Below are positions 1 to 9,990 of a stretch of DNA of 57,363 nucleotides, piece after piece. The stretch is from positions 1 through 57,363 of the forward strand of contig JAEWLQ010000017.1 of assembly GCA_023457495.1 (NCBI GenBank), in the 5' to 3' direction. The translations under genes and the position numbers were made by a program. The DNA is from Pseudomonadota bacterium. GTDB lineage: Bacteria; Pseudomonadota; Gammaproteobacteria; Steroidobacterales; Steroidobacteraceae. Every line of letters starts with the position of its first letter. Position 1 is the stretch's first letter. The notes under the pieces were generated by a model, which ran no database searches, had not been told where the DNA came from, and worked only from the letters and a program-made list of their open reading frames with translations.

Positions 1-17
1 CCCCGCCACTTGGACTC

Positions 18-356
18 TTATGGAGGGGTGCAGGTAATGCGGATCGTGGTGCCCTCTCCGTCGGCCCTGACGATGGCCAGAACCGCGGCGCCGCCGCCCG
101 AGGAATATTCGTAGGTGAAGGTTCCACCGGCCGCCAGACACGCCTGAAGCAGGCTCGCATCGGGCTGCGGAATGGCCTGCGGTGACGTCGGCGCCGGACC
201 TTCGCCTCCAATCCAGTTGAGAATCCTCTCCCAGATGGACTTCGGCGGCGGAGATGACGCCTTCGCACCCGCCACCATCTCGATCTCTTTCATGGACAGC
301 GGCACGATTCCCTGTGCCAGCGTTCCGTTCGCTCCGTTCAAAGTAGAAGTTTCCAT
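18..356 (-). CDS. Small protein with double-glycine-like leader (bacteriocin/RiPP-precursor-like)
   Basis: This 112-residue protein is not recognised as a named family. Residues 18-31 (IVPLSMKEIEMVAGA) resemble the leader of double-glycine peptides exported by C39-peptidase ABC transporters: a conserved E-I-E-x-V core followed by a small-residue pair (here A-G-A instead of G-G). After the putative cleavage point come a Pro/Ser stretch, an amphipathic helix-like segment (SIWERILNWIGG), and a C-terminal half with two cysteines (C73 and C109) and a Gly/Ser-rich block. A good ribosome binding site (ggagtaag) lies just before the ATG. No modification enzyme or transporter is visible because the window begins here. 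It could equally be an unmodified small secreted protein. The coding call is good; the precursor idea is inference. Confidence 0.6.
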   Translation of the reverse strand: METSTLNGANGTLAQGIVPLSMKEIEMVAGAKASSPPPKSIWERILNWIGGEGPAPTSPQAIPQPDASLLQACLAAGGTFTYEYSSGGGAAVLAIVRADGEGTTIRITCTPP

Positions 357-551
357 TTCTTACTCCGGATCGTTGGTGCTCACTAACCCCATGTCGGCGA
401 GCGCCGGGATCCCTGTGTTGCGACACGGAAAATATTCGCACAGCTAGTTAGCGGGCGAGTGGGTTTTTCAGGCGCATTTCTGCGCATTCGCCGCAGCTTT
501 GCGCATGGACATGGGGTTCCGGCAGCGGAATCCGCCGCGGAACCGGAATGT

Positions 552-746
552 TTACAGCTTGCTGCGCTCCAGGATCGCCATCATTCCGTTCGCACGGCCC
601 CAGATGGTCGAAGGCAACACGATCTGCGCAAGGCGCCACCGGTCCTCGCCTTCCTTGTTGAGGGCTTGGCTCAGTTCGGTGTCATCGGACTGGAAAACAG
701 AGGGCTTGTACGGTAGCAATATGGTCTTGTATTCGAGCTTGCTCAC
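552..746 (-). CDS. DUF4177-like small protein
   Basis: A 64-residue protein starting at a GTG codon with a ggag ribosome binding site upstream. The order of features (LEYKTILLPY strand, a middle segment NKEGEDRWRLAQIV, then a strand around MMAILER) fits the DUF4177 family of small alpha/beta proteins with the typical 'lN.lG.eGWeLv' core. Function unknown. It lies downstream of pyc on the same strand, separated from it by about 100 bases containing only a weak hairpin (tcgtatc/gatacga) and no clear terminator. Confidence 0.6.
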   Translation of the reverse strand: MSKLEYKTILLPYKPSVFQSDDTELSQALNKEGEDRWRLAQIVLPSTIWGRANGMMAILERSKL

Positions 747-845
747 GGGATACTCCGGTGTGTGCGCCGAGGTTTCCGCGCGCCGCGCATCATTGCTCGT
801 ATCGCCCGACGAGATACGACTAAATCGAGCGGCGGCCGTGGACGG

Positions 846-3800
846 TCATCCGAGCACGATCAACAAGTCCTTGGCGTCCACCTGCATGCCGGGCTTCGCG
901 AGCACCTCGGCGACGGTTCCATCGGTCTCCGCTCGCACGCTGGTCTCCATCTTCATGGCTTCCATCGTGAGCAGCAGGTCGCCCTTCGCGACCTTCTGGC
1001 CGAGCATCGCCTTCACCGTCGCCACGGTTCCCGGCATCGGCGCGCCGACGTGCTTGGGATTGCCCGCCTCCATCTTGCGCTGCGGCGGGCGCTTCGCGAT
1101 CTGGGATCGATCCGCGACTACGATGGATCGCGGCTGGCCGTTCAGCTCGAAGAACACCTGGCGCGTGCCATCGTCGCGCACCTCTGACACGGCCACGAAG
1201 TGCACGATCAGCGTCTTGCCGCGCTCGATGTCGACGCTGACCTCGTCGCCGGGCTCCATGCCATAGAAGAACACGGGCGTGGGCAGGATCGCGCAGTCGC
1301 CGAACGCGGCGCGGTCGCGCGCGTAGTCGAGGAACACCTTCGGATACATCAGGTACGACGCGAACTGGGTATCCGTCGCGGCACGACCTAACTTCTCGTC
1401 GAGCTGCTTGCGCTCGGCCGCGAGATCGAGCGGCGCGAGCGCCGCGCCGGGACGGTCCGCCAGCGGCTTCTGGTCCTTGAGCACCTTCTTCTGGATGCCC
1501 GCCGGCCAGCCGCCCTCGGGACGGCCGAGGTCACCACGCATCATCTGCACGACGGACTCGGGGAAGGCGACTTCGTAGTTCGGGTCCTCCACCTGCTCGC
1601 GGGTGAGCCCGGACGACACCATCATGATCGCCAGGTCGCCGACGACCTTGGACGACGGCGTGACCTTCACGATGTTACCGAACATGTCGTTGACGTCGGC
1701 GTAGGCCTGCGAAACCTCGGGCCAGCGCGAATCGTCGAGACCGACCGAACGGGCCTGCTCCTTGAGATTCGTGTATTGCCCGCCGGGCATCGCATGCACG
1801 TACACCTCGGACGCGCCGGCGCGCATGTCACTCTCGAACGCGAGGTAGTTCTTGCGCACCTGCTCCCAGTACATCGAGATCGAACGCACGGCGGCGTGAT
1901 CGATGCCGGGATCGCGCGGACTGTAACGCAGCGCCTCGATGATCGAACCGAGATTCGGCTGCGACGTGAAACCGCTCATTGCGTCGATGGCGCCATCGAC
2001 GGCATCGCAGCCCGCCGCCACGGCCGCGAGCACGCTCGCCGCCGCAATGCCGGAGGTGTCGTGCGTATGGAAGTGCACGGGTAGTTTGAGTTCGTCCTTG
2101 AGCGCCTTGACGAGCGTGTACGCCGCGTTGGGCTGGCACAGGCCCGCCATGTCCTTGATGCCGAGGATGTGCGTGCCGGCATCCTTCAGCTTGCGGCCCA
2201 TCTCGAGGTAGTAGTCGAGCGTGTACTTCGTCTCCTTCGGCGAGGAGAGATTGCCCGAGTAGCAGATGGCCGCTTCGCAGAGCTTGCCGGTCTCGCGCAC
2301 CGCGTCGATGGCGACGCGCATGTTGTCGACCCAGTTGAGCGAATCGAACACGCGGAACACGTCGATGCCGGAGACGGCAGCCTGCTTCACGAAGGCGCGC
2401 ACCACGTTGTCCGGGTAGTTCGTATAACCCACCGCGTTGGCGGAGCGCAGCAGCATCTGCAGGAGCAGGTTTGGCATGGCCGCGCGCAGCTGCTCGAGGC
2501 GCGACCACGGATCTTCCTTGAGGAAGCGCATGGCGACGTCGAACGTGGCGCCGCCCCAGCATTCCATCGAGAAGAGCTGCGGCAGCATGTGCGCGTAGTA
2601 AGGCGCGATGGCGACCATGTCGGGCGAGCGCATGCGCGTGGCGAGCAACGACTGGTGCGCATCGCGCATCGTGGTGTCGGTGATGAGCACGCGTTCCTGC
2701 GCGAGCATCCACTTCGCGAACCCCTCGGCGCCGAGTTCGTCGAGCTTCTGCTTCGTGCCCGGCGGCGGCGCCTTCGCCACGTTGAACTTGGGCAGCCGCG
2801 CCAGCGTCATCTGCTTCGGCTTGATGCGCCCCTTCACTTCCGGATTGCCGTTGACGATTGTGTCGCCGATGAACGAGAGGATACGCGTCGCGCGGTCGCG
2901 CTTCTTCTCCCACTTGAAGAGCTCGGGCGTCTCGTCGATGAACTTGGTCGTGTAGTCGCCGTGCGCGAACTTCGGGTGGGTGATCACCTGGTCGAGGAAG
3001 CGCAGGTTGGTCGCGACGCCGCGGATGCGGAATTCCCACAACGCGCGGTGCATGCGCGCGATCGCTTCGATAGGGTTCGGCGCCCAGGCCGTCACCTTCA
3101 CGAGCATCGAGTCGTACGAGCGCGTGAGGATCGCGCCGGCGTACGCGGTGCCGGCGTCGAGGCGGATGCCGAAGCCCGCGGGCGAGCGGTACGCGGTGAT
3201 CTTGCCGTAGTCGGGCGAGAAGTTGTTCTCGGGGTCCTCGGTCGTGACCCGGCACTGCAGCGCATGCGCTGTGAGGTGGATGTCCTTCTGCGGCGGCACG
3301 CCGCTCGCGTCTTCGCCGATCTTCGCGCCGTCGGCGATGCGAATCTGCGCCTTCACGAGATCGATGCCCGTGACGGCTTCGGTCACGGTGTGCTCGACCT
3401 GGATGCGCGGGTTCACCTCGATGAAATAGAACTTGCCGGTCTCGGCGTCCTGCAGGAACTCGACGGTGCCCGCGTTGCGATAGTTGACGGCCTTGCCGAT
3501 CTGCAGCGCGTAACCGCAGAGTTCGTTGCGCTGCGCATCGGTGAGGAAGGCCGCGGGGGCCCGTTCGACCACCTTCTGGTTCCGCCGCTGCACGGTGCAG
3601 TCGCGCTCGTAGAGATGCACGAGGTTGCCGTGTGTGTCGCCGAGGATCTGTACCTCGATGTGGCGCGCCTTGCGCACCAGCTTCTCGAGATACACCTCGT
3701 CGTTGCCGAAGCCCGCCTTCGCCTCCCGGCGCGCGACCGGCAGTAGTTCGGAGAGCTGCGCGTCGTTCTCGATGACGCGCATGCCGCGGCCGCCGCCGCC

Positions 3801-4295
3801 CCAGCTCGCCTTGAGCATCACTGGATAGCCAACTTCCGCCGCCTGCTTCTTGCAGGTTTCGATGTCGGCGGGCAGCGGCGGAGTCGCCGGCATCACTGGC
3901 ACCTTCGCCTTGGTCGCGAGATTGCGCGCGGCCACCTTGTTGCCGAGCTCGCGCATGATTTCAGGCGTCGGGCCGATGAAGATCACGCCTTCGCGGTTGC
4001 AGGCCTCGACGAACTCCGGGTTCTCCGACAGGAATCCGTAGCCGGGATGGATCGCGTCCGCTTTCGCTTCCACCGCGATGCGCAGGATGTCCTCGATGTC
4101 GAGGTAGGCGTCAACCGGCGCTTTGCCGCGGCCCACAAGATAGGCCTCATCGGCTTTCGTCCGATGCAGCGAGAACCGGTCTTCCTGCGAGTAGATGGCG
4201 ATGGTGCGGATGCCCAGCTCGTTGGCCGCGCGCATCACGCGGATGGCGATTTCGCCGCGGTTGGCGACCAGCAGGCTGCGGATACGGGTCAGCAT
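846..4295 (-). CDS. pyc: Pyruvate carboxylase
   Basis: Single-chain biotin-dependent pyruvate carboxylase of 1149 residues, the usual length for the tetrameric alpha4 type. It makes oxaloacetate from pyruvate, bicarbonate and ATP to refill the TCA cycle. The biotin carboxylase domain occupies about residues 1-460 (SLLVANRGEIAIRV start, glycine-rich ATP loop KASWGGGGRGMR). The carboxyltransferase domain begins near 530 with the metal-site motif ITDTTMRDAHQSLLATR, followed by the PYC/OADA conserved domain. The C-terminal biotinyl domain carries EAMKMET with biotinyl-Lys at position 1115. All expected domains are intact. It is divergent from the isoaspartyl peptidase gene, with about 60 bases between the starts. 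No strong Shine-Dalgarno is visible before the ATG. Confidence 0.96.
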   Translation of the reverse strand: MLTRIRSLLVANRGEIAIRVMRAANELGIRTIAIYSQEDRFSLHRTKADEAYLVGRGKAPVDAYLDIEDILRIAVEAKADAIHPGYGFLSENPEFVEACNREGVIFIGPTPEIMRELGNKVAARNLATKAKVPVMPATPPLPADIETCKKQAAEVGYPVMLKASWGGGGRGMRVIENDAQLSELLPVARREAKAGFGNDEVYLEKLVRKARHIEVQILGDTHGNLVHLYERDCTVQRRNQKVVERAPAAFLTDAQRNELCGYALQIGKAVNYRNAGTVEFLQDAETGKFYFIEVNPRIQVEHTVTEAVTGIDLVKAQIRIADGAKIGEDASGVPPQKDIHLTAHALQCRVTTEDPENNFSPDYGKITAYRSPAGFGIRLDAGTAYAGAILTRSYDSMLVKVTAWAPNPIEAIARMHRALWEFRIRGVATNLRFLDQVITHPKFAHGDYTTKFIDETPELFKWEKKRDRATRILSFIGDTIVNGNPEVKGRIKPKQMTLARLPKFNVAKAPPPGTKQKLDELGAEGFAKWMLAQERVLITDTTMRDAHQSLLATRMRSPDMVAIAPYYAHMLPQLFSMECWGGATFDVAMRFLKEDPWSRLEQLRAAMPNLLLQMLLRSANAVGYTNYPDNVVRAFVKQAAVSGIDVFRVFDSLNWVDNMRVAIDAVRETGKLCEAAICYSGNLSSPKETKYTLDYYLEMGRKLKDAGTHILGIKDMAGLCQPNAAYTLVKALKDELKLPVHFHTHDTSGIAAASVLAAVAAGCDAVDGAIDAMSGFTSQPNLGSIIEALRYSPRDPGIDHAAVRSISMYWEQVRKNYLAFESDMRAGASEVYVHAMPGGQYTNLKEQARSVGLDDSRWPEVSQAYADVNDMFGNIVKVTPSSKVVGDLAIMMVSSGLTREQVEDPNYEVAFPESVVQMMRGDLGRPEGGWPAGIQKKVLKDQKPLADRPGAALAPLDLAAERKQLDEKLGRAATDTQFASYLMYPKVFLDYARDRAAFGDCAILPTPVFFYGMEPGDEVSVDIERGKTLIVHFVAVSEVRDDGTRQVFFELNGQPRSIVVADRSQIAKRPPQRKMEAGNPKHVGAPMPGTVATVKAMLGQKVAKGDLLLTMEAMKMETSVRAETDGTVAEVLAKPGMQVDAKDLLIVLG

Positions 4296-4356
4296 GAGTG
4301 CGTTCTTTTAAATATGATCGGGAGACGGCGACAGCATAGCCGCAGGAGCCGGAAAA

Positions 4357-5406
4357 ATGGCGGCGAATCAAACTTTCCCGAGTCGATGGCGGCCGATGCG
4401 CGCGGTCGCGGTTTCCATTGCGGTGCTGTTAACGCTCACTTGCACTTGCGTCGTGCGCGCCGACGAGTCGGGTAGTCAGCGTTCCGGAGGAAAAATGTTT
4501 GCGATCGCGATTCACGGCGGCGCCGGCACGTTGTCTCGCAAGGACATGAGCGAGACACAGGAAAAGGCGTATCTCGCCGGACTCGAAGAGGCGCTCGATG
4601 CGGGTTACGCCGTGCTCGCGCGCAATGGTGGCAGTCTCGACGCGACGATCGCGGCGGTGCGTGTCCTGGAAGACAACCCGTTGTTCAACGCGGGACGTGG
4701 CGCTGTCCTGGATCGCAATGGTGAGGCGCAACTCGATGCCTCGCTGATGGACGGCAGGACATTGGCCGCCGGGGCGGTGACGGGGCTCAAGCACGTGAAG
4801 AATCCCATCGAGCTCGCGCGGCTGGTAATGGACAAGTCGCCGCACGTCATGCTGGTGGGCGAAGGCGCGGAGGAATTCGCGAGACTGCAGGGTGTCGAGC
4901 TGGTGCCGAATGAATATTTCCGCACGCCGATCCGGCAGCAGCAGCTCGAGCGCATGTTGCGGGGCGCACGCGTGCGCGAGAACGAGCTGCAGGCTTTCGG
5001 CACGGTGGGCGCGGTGGCGCTCGATCTCGCGGGGAACATCGCCGCGGCCACCTCGACCGGCGGCATGACGGGCAAACGCTGGGGCCGGGTCGGCGATTCA
5101 CCGATCATCGGCGCGGGCACCTACGCGAACAACGAAAGTTGCGCCGTGTCCGCGACCGGGCATGGCGAGTACTTCATCCGCACCGTGGTCGCGCACGACA
5201 TCTGCGCGCAGGTCCAGTACCTGAAAATCCCGCTCGCGCAGGCCGTGGACAACGTACTCAACGGCCGCATGAAGTCGCTCGGCGGAAACGGCGGCGTGAT
5301 CGCGATCGATCCCAAGGGAGAGATCGTCATGGACTTCAACAGCGAAGGGATGTTCCGCGGAACGCGGACCTCGCAAGGCCGGCGCGAAGTCGCGATCTAC
5401 CGGTAG
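4357..5406 (+). CDS. Isoaspartyl peptidase / plant-type L-asparaginase (Ntn hydrolase), secreted
   Basis: A 349-residue precursor of the beta-aspartyl peptidase family (EC 3.4.19.5 / 3.5.1.1), which self-cleaves to expose an N-terminal threonine nucleophile. The family start motif FAIAIHGGAGT is at 48-58. The autocleavage/nucleophile site GTVGAVALD puts catalytic Thr at 216, and the substrate-binding TSTGGMTGK segment follows. The first 35 residues (MRAVAVSIAVLLTLTC) look like a signal peptide, so a periplasmic enzyme is likely. An internal Met at residue 47 would give a cytoplasmic form, but the upstream hydrophobic segment supports the longer start. The stop is followed 5 bases later by a long palindromic element shared with the convergent diguanylate cyclase gene. 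Confidence 0.9.
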   Translation: MAANQTFPSRWRPMRAVAVSIAVLLTLTCTCVVRADESGSQRSGGKMFAIAIHGGAGTLSRKDMSETQEKAYLAGLEEALDAGYAVLARNGGSLDATIAAVRVLEDNPLFNAGRGAVLDRNGEAQLDASLMDGRTLAAGAVTGLKHVKNPIELARLVMDKSPHVMLVGEGAEEFARLQGVELVPNEYFRTPIRQQQLERMLRGARVRENELQAFGTVGAVALDLAGNIAAATSTGGMTGKRWGRVGDSPIIGAGTYANNESCAVSATGHGEYFIRTVVAHDICAQVQYLKIPLAQAVDNVLNGRMKSLGGNGGVIAIDPKGEIVMDFNSEGMFRGTRTSQGRREVAIYR

Positions 5407-5411
5407 GTGAT

Positions 5412-5509
5412 GTTGGTGCCGGGTGAGAAATCGCTGAGTTAGCGTTCGGCGACCCCGGCATCCGCGCGACGGCCGGCGCTAACTCAGCGATTTCTCACCC
5501 GGCACCAAC
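5412..5509. repeat. Palindromic element copy 1 (33-bp arms)
   Basis: Arms at 5412-5444 and 5477-5509 are perfect reverse complements (33 bp) around a 32-nt loop. Each arm read inwards contains GGTGCCGGGTGAG, then AAATCGCTGAG and TTAGCG. The same arm sequence recurs at 9900-9990 and 15457-15547, while loops are unrelated. The element fills the gap between two convergent stop codons (5406 and 5513). It has no U-tract, so it is not a classic intrinsic terminator, but the transcript would form a very stable hairpin from either direction. Confidence 0.9.
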
Positions 5510-5512
5510 CTC

Positions 5513-6745
<1,233 letters not shown>

Positions 6746-6844
6746 CAGACCGACCCCGCGCGCTAATCCCCTCTGCGCTTTTTATGTGTTCGGCAGTCGT
6801 GGCGCAACTGCCGCGCTTCCCTGTCGAGCGGCCCGAGCCGTCTC

Positions 6845-7039
6845 TCAGCTGCGAGGCCGAGGTTTCTCCGGCGTCAGCGCGGGATGTTTGACGCGCGTGC
6901 GCCAGACTTCATAAGGACTCCAGGCGCGGTTGCGCCCCGTGGCGCCCGCATCCCGTGAGTCCGGCGAAAATTCTTCGTTAGCCGCCGAGGTCTTTCCCAA
7001 CTCGAGCAGATCGTGCTCGGTCTGATTTTTGGTTTTCAT
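6845..7039 (-). CDS. Small hypothetical protein
   Basis: A 64-residue, mostly hydrophilic protein (from MKTKNQTEHD), with a conserved-looking C-terminal segment WSPYEVWRTRVKHP. An in-frame ATG at 7066 would add nine residues; the 7039 start is preferred because AGGGA lies at a suitable distance upstream. It sits downstream of gshA on the same strand after an AT-richer 130-base gap. No family recognised and no cysteine or membrane segment. Confidence 0.5.
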   Translation of the reverse strand: MKTKNQTEHDLLELGKTSAANEEFSPDSRDAGATGRNRAWSPYEVWRTRVKHPALTPEKPRPRS

Positions 7040-7170
7040 TAGCGGTCCCTGAAACTTAATGACCATGCGAGGTCTTCTGGCCAGGGATTCTAGTACGCCG
7101 AATGTGAAAAATCCGCTTTCCGAACAAGAATTTATGGATATGTCAATACTTCGAACTGCGTCACAGTTTT

Positions 7171-8751
7171 TCAGCCGGTCGTGTACTCCGAAAGATATTG
7201 TTCAAAACTGAGTCTATCGGCTGCCTCGATCTTCGCCTGGGCCACCAGCGACTCCTCCGCCGCGTTGCGGAACTCCGCCTGCCGCTCGACGTTGGGCGGA
7301 TACAACGCCAGGAAGTACTCCTTGTGCAGGCGTGACATGCGCAACGCGAGGTCGAAGAACGACCCGCCGGTCGATTCGAGCTCGGAGAGCATGCGCGCTG
7401 ACGGTGTGAGCGCTACATCGTCGACCTTGGCGGCCTGAACCGCGAGCGCCGCTGCGTAAGGACGCGCGGGATCGCCGCGATCCAGAATTTCCGCAACACC
7501 TTGCATCGAATCGACGAGCTCACGCGCCCAGTCGCGCATGGAGACATCACGCCCATCGCGCTTAAGGGTGAGACCAGGCTCGCGGCCGCGCCGCGCGACT
7601 GTCACATGATTCTGATCGAGCGCTTCCTGTTCGCCGATACCAATGGGTTTCGACTCCTTCATCAGGCACAGCGCGAGGAACACTTCGAGGAATCGCAGCT
7701 TGTTCTGGTTCACGCCGACCGGATCGAACGCGCTGACGTCGAGCGCGCGCACTTCGACGTATTCCACGCCGGCGCGCATCAGCGCCTTGGTCGGGCGCTC
7801 GCCCGAGCGCGCGACGCGCTTGGGGCGGATGAAGCTGTAGTACTCGTTTTCGATCTGCAGGATGTTGGCGTTGAGCTGGCGCCATTCTCCGTCGACGTTC
7901 ACTCCTAACTTCTCGTACGGCGGGTGCAGCGTGCTGACCGCGCGGCCGAGATCGCGCACGTACTCCTCGAGGCTGTTGACCGACACGGATAGACCGGCCT
8001 GGTTGCGGTTGCGATAGCCGATGTCGCTCATGCGCAGCGACGTGGCGTACGGTTCGTACGAGGTGTCGCGCGACAGGCGCGGCAACGTGACGCTGCGGCC
8101 GCGCAGGAATGAGTTGCAAACCACCGGTGAGACGCCGAACAGATAGAGCACGATCCAGCCGTGGCGCCGGTAGTTGCGCAACAGGTGGAAGTAGCTGTCC
8201 GAGATGAACGCCTGTCCGGATTCGCGCGAGCGCACGAGCTCGGCGTAGGCCGGCCACATCCGCTCGGGGAACGAGTAGTTGTAGTGCACGCCCGAGATCG
8301 CCTGCATCATGCGCCCGTAGCGGACGCCGAGACCGTTGCGATACACGGTCTTCATGCGGCCGACGTTCGACTTTCCGTATTGCGCGATCGGGATGTTGGC
8401 GTCACCGTCGATGATCGAAGGCATCGACGTCGCCCACAGCAGCTCATCACCCAGATGCTGGTAGACGAACTGGTGCAGGTCGAGCAGGTATTGGAGCAGC
8501 TCCCAGCTCGTGCGGAAGGTGGGAGAAACGAGTTCGATCAGGGCCTCGGAATAATCCGTGGTGATGTTCTCGTTGGTGAGCGCGCTGCCGAGCGCGCGCG
8601 GGTGCGGCGTCTGCGCAATGCGCCCGTCCGGCGTCACGCGTAGCGATTCCTTCTCCACGCCCTTGCGCCCGCCTTGAATGATCTCGGGCTCGCCGCTGTT
8701 GATCAGCGCCGCAAGGGTTTGCTCGAAGCTACGGTCGATGGCGGCACTCAT
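7171..8751 (-). CDS. gshA: Glutamate-cysteine ligase
   Basis: A 526-residue enzyme of the E. coli-type (proteobacterial) glutamate-cysteine ligase family, whose usual length is about 518-530. It catalyses ATP-dependent formation of gamma-glutamylcysteine, the first committed step of glutathione synthesis. The N-terminal part has the family pattern KGVEKESLRV and the TDYSEALIELVSP segment (metal and glutamate binding). A central GVHYNYSFPE and the LQIENEYYSFIRPKR block are also typical. It lies 45 bases downstream of an SRPBCC-domain gene on the same strand, a possible short operon. gshB is not in the window. Confidence 0.95.
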   Translation of the reverse strand: MSAAIDRSFEQTLAALINSGEPEIIQGGRKGVEKESLRVTPDGRIAQTPHPRALGSALTNENITTDYSEALIELVSPTFRTSWELLQYLLDLHQFVYQHLGDELLWATSMPSIIDGDANIPIAQYGKSNVGRMKTVYRNGLGVRYGRMMQAISGVHYNYSFPERMWPAYAELVRSRESGQAFISDSYFHLLRNYRRHGWIVLYLFGVSPVVCNSFLRGRSVTLPRLSRDTSYEPYATSLRMSDIGYRNRNQAGLSVSVNSLEEYVRDLGRAVSTLHPPYEKLGVNVDGEWRQLNANILQIENEYYSFIRPKRVARSGERPTKALMRAGVEYVEVRALDVSAFDPVGVNQNKLRFLEVFLALCLMKESKPIGIGEQEALDQNHVTVARRGREPGLTLKRDGRDVSMRDWARELVDSMQGVAEILDRGDPARPYAAALAVQAAKVDDVALTPSARMLSELESTGGSFFDLALRMSRLHKEYFLALYPPNVERQAEFRNAAEESLVAQAKIEAADRLSFEQYLSEYTTG

Positions 8752-8796
8752 GAGGGGCCGGCATCTTGCCGTCAGGGCGGCGTATTTCGCAATCGG

Positions 8797-9447
8797 TCAG
8801 TTGGGGGAGATCGCCGCCGGCGCGGACGCACCTTGTTGGGCCTCACAAAGGCGCCGCAGTTCCTGCAGCATCTGCGGCAGCTCGCGCCTGAAGGTCGAGC
8901 GCGCCAGCCAGTTAGGCACGAACCCGGGTGGGTCGATGTAGGCGCGGTAACGCAGCAACGTATGTGTGCCGGTGGGGTCGGGCTCGAGCTCCCACATACC
9001 CTCGTTCGCCTTGAAATCGCCGGTCACCTGGCGGAAGCGCATGATGGTCTGTCCCTCGAAGTCGACGCGGAACACCCAGCGAAGTCGCGGCGCGTACCAG
9101 CCGAAATCGATCTCGTGATCGACGAGCTGCCAGCTGTTGTCGGGCGCGGCGTCTCGGACTCGGCACTCCTTGAGGTGAGGTACGTAGCGCAGGGCATCGG
9201 CGCAACGCGTCATCATTCCGAAGACGACGTCCGGTGGCGCATCGATGCGGATGGCGGCGCGTACCGTGCCCTTGCGCTGACTGCCATGGTCGAGCCTGGC
9301 GCGGATGACGACCTCGCGCTTGTCGAGCCGCTGCATTTCGGCCGGCGTCAGCGTGAAATCCGCGGCGCCCGCGTGGGCGCCCCAGCCGCAAGCCAGGGCG
9401 AGCGAGAGGATCGAAGCCGCCGTTTTCCTGCGAGTCGCCGTGCCCAT
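8797..9447 (-). CDS. SRPBCC-fold (START-like) exported protein
   Basis: A 216-residue protein. Start at 9447 (MGTATRRKTAASILSLALAC) is preferred because it gives a signal peptide ending near AHAGAA; longer in-frame extensions are GC-rich non-family sequence. The mature part fits the SRPBCC/polyketide-cyclase-like fold: the N-terminal strand IRIDAPPDVVFGMMTRCADA, the central DHEIDFGWYAPRLRW, the FKANEGMWELEPD strand, and a long C-terminal helix (FRRELPQMLQELRRL). Such proteins bind hydrophobic ligands; the ligand here is unknown. It is probably periplasmic. Divergent from the DUF2845 gene. Confidence 0.8.
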   Translation of the reverse strand: MGTATRRKTAASILSLALACGWGAHAGAADFTLTPAEMQRLDKREVVIRARLDHGSQRKGTVRAAIRIDAPPDVVFGMMTRCADALRYVPHLKECRVRDAAPDNSWQLVDHEIDFGWYAPRLRWVFRVDFEGQTIMRFRQVTGDFKANEGMWELEPDPTGTHTLLRYRAYIDPPGFVPNWLARSTFRRELPQMLQELRRLCEAQQGASAPAAISPN

Positions 9448-9558
9448 GTAGACGTTGGTACCGCCCGTCGTCGGAAAGGTTCGCGCATCGATGTTAACGA
9501 TTCGGGCAGCGCGACGCCGTTCATTGTCGGTTAAGGACGGAGGGTCTATGGTCGGCTC

Positions 9559-9900
9559 ATGAAACGGGCCGCCTTGATCATCGCGTTCGGGCTCATCGCC
9601 TCGTCTCCCTCCTTCGCGGCAATGCGTTGCGGGAGCAAGATCATCTCGGAGGGCGACACGCGCGACGAAGTGGCCGCCAAGTGCGGCGAGCCCACCGACG
9701 TCATCGCGGGACGCAGCGTGTTCCGCCGGCCCGTGGTGTGGGACTATCGCGGCCGGCCGCACTACATCGGCGAGGACTTCATCGAAGTGCCCGTCGAAAG
9801 CTGGATCTACAACCTCGGCCCTAACAAACTCATGCGCCGCATCCGCTTCGAAGGCGGCGTCGTCGTCGACATCGAGACGATGGGCTACGGGTACCGGTAG
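9559..9900 (+). CDS. DUF2845 domain-containing exported protein
   Basis: A 113-residue protein with a signal peptide (ALIIAFGLIASSPSFA) and the DUF2845 pattern: MRCGSKIISEGDTRDEVAAKCGEPTD followed by VESWIYNLGPNKLMRRIRFE. Two cysteines, in RCGS and KCGE, are typical. The fold resembles the SmpA/BamE-like 'GMTKDEVxxxxGxP' motif family. Function unknown; periplasmic. Its last base is the first base of palindromic element 2. Confidence 0.85.
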   Translation: MKRAALIIAFGLIASSPSFAAMRCGSKIISEGDTRDEVAAKCGEPTDVIAGRSVFRRPVVWDYRGRPHYIGEDFIEVPVESWIYNLGPNKLMRRIRFEGGVVVDIETMGYGYR

Positions 9901-9990
9901 GTGCCGGGTGAGAAATCGCTGAGTTAGCGGCGATGACTCACGGGTGCACCGCGACCGCGGCGCTAACTCAGCGATTTCTCACCCGGCACC
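9900..9990. repeat. Palindromic element copy 2 (30-bp arms)
   Basis: Arms at 9900-9929 and 9961-9990 are perfect reverse complements and match copies 1 and 3; the 31-nt loop does not. The left arm begins at the last base of the DUF2845 stop codon. The right arm lies inside the 3' end of the convergent DUF885 gene and supplies its last codons and its TGA stop (9979-9981). Confidence 0.9.

Noticed and set aside
2169..3746. Long plus-strand frame antisense to pyc
   Set aside because: Arg/His-rich shadow translation with no recognisable domain; pyc on the other strand is certain.
7136..7146. Perfect TTGACA (minus strand) upstream of the small hypothetical gene
   Set aside because: No acceptable -10 hexamer at 16-18 bases; not called a promoter.
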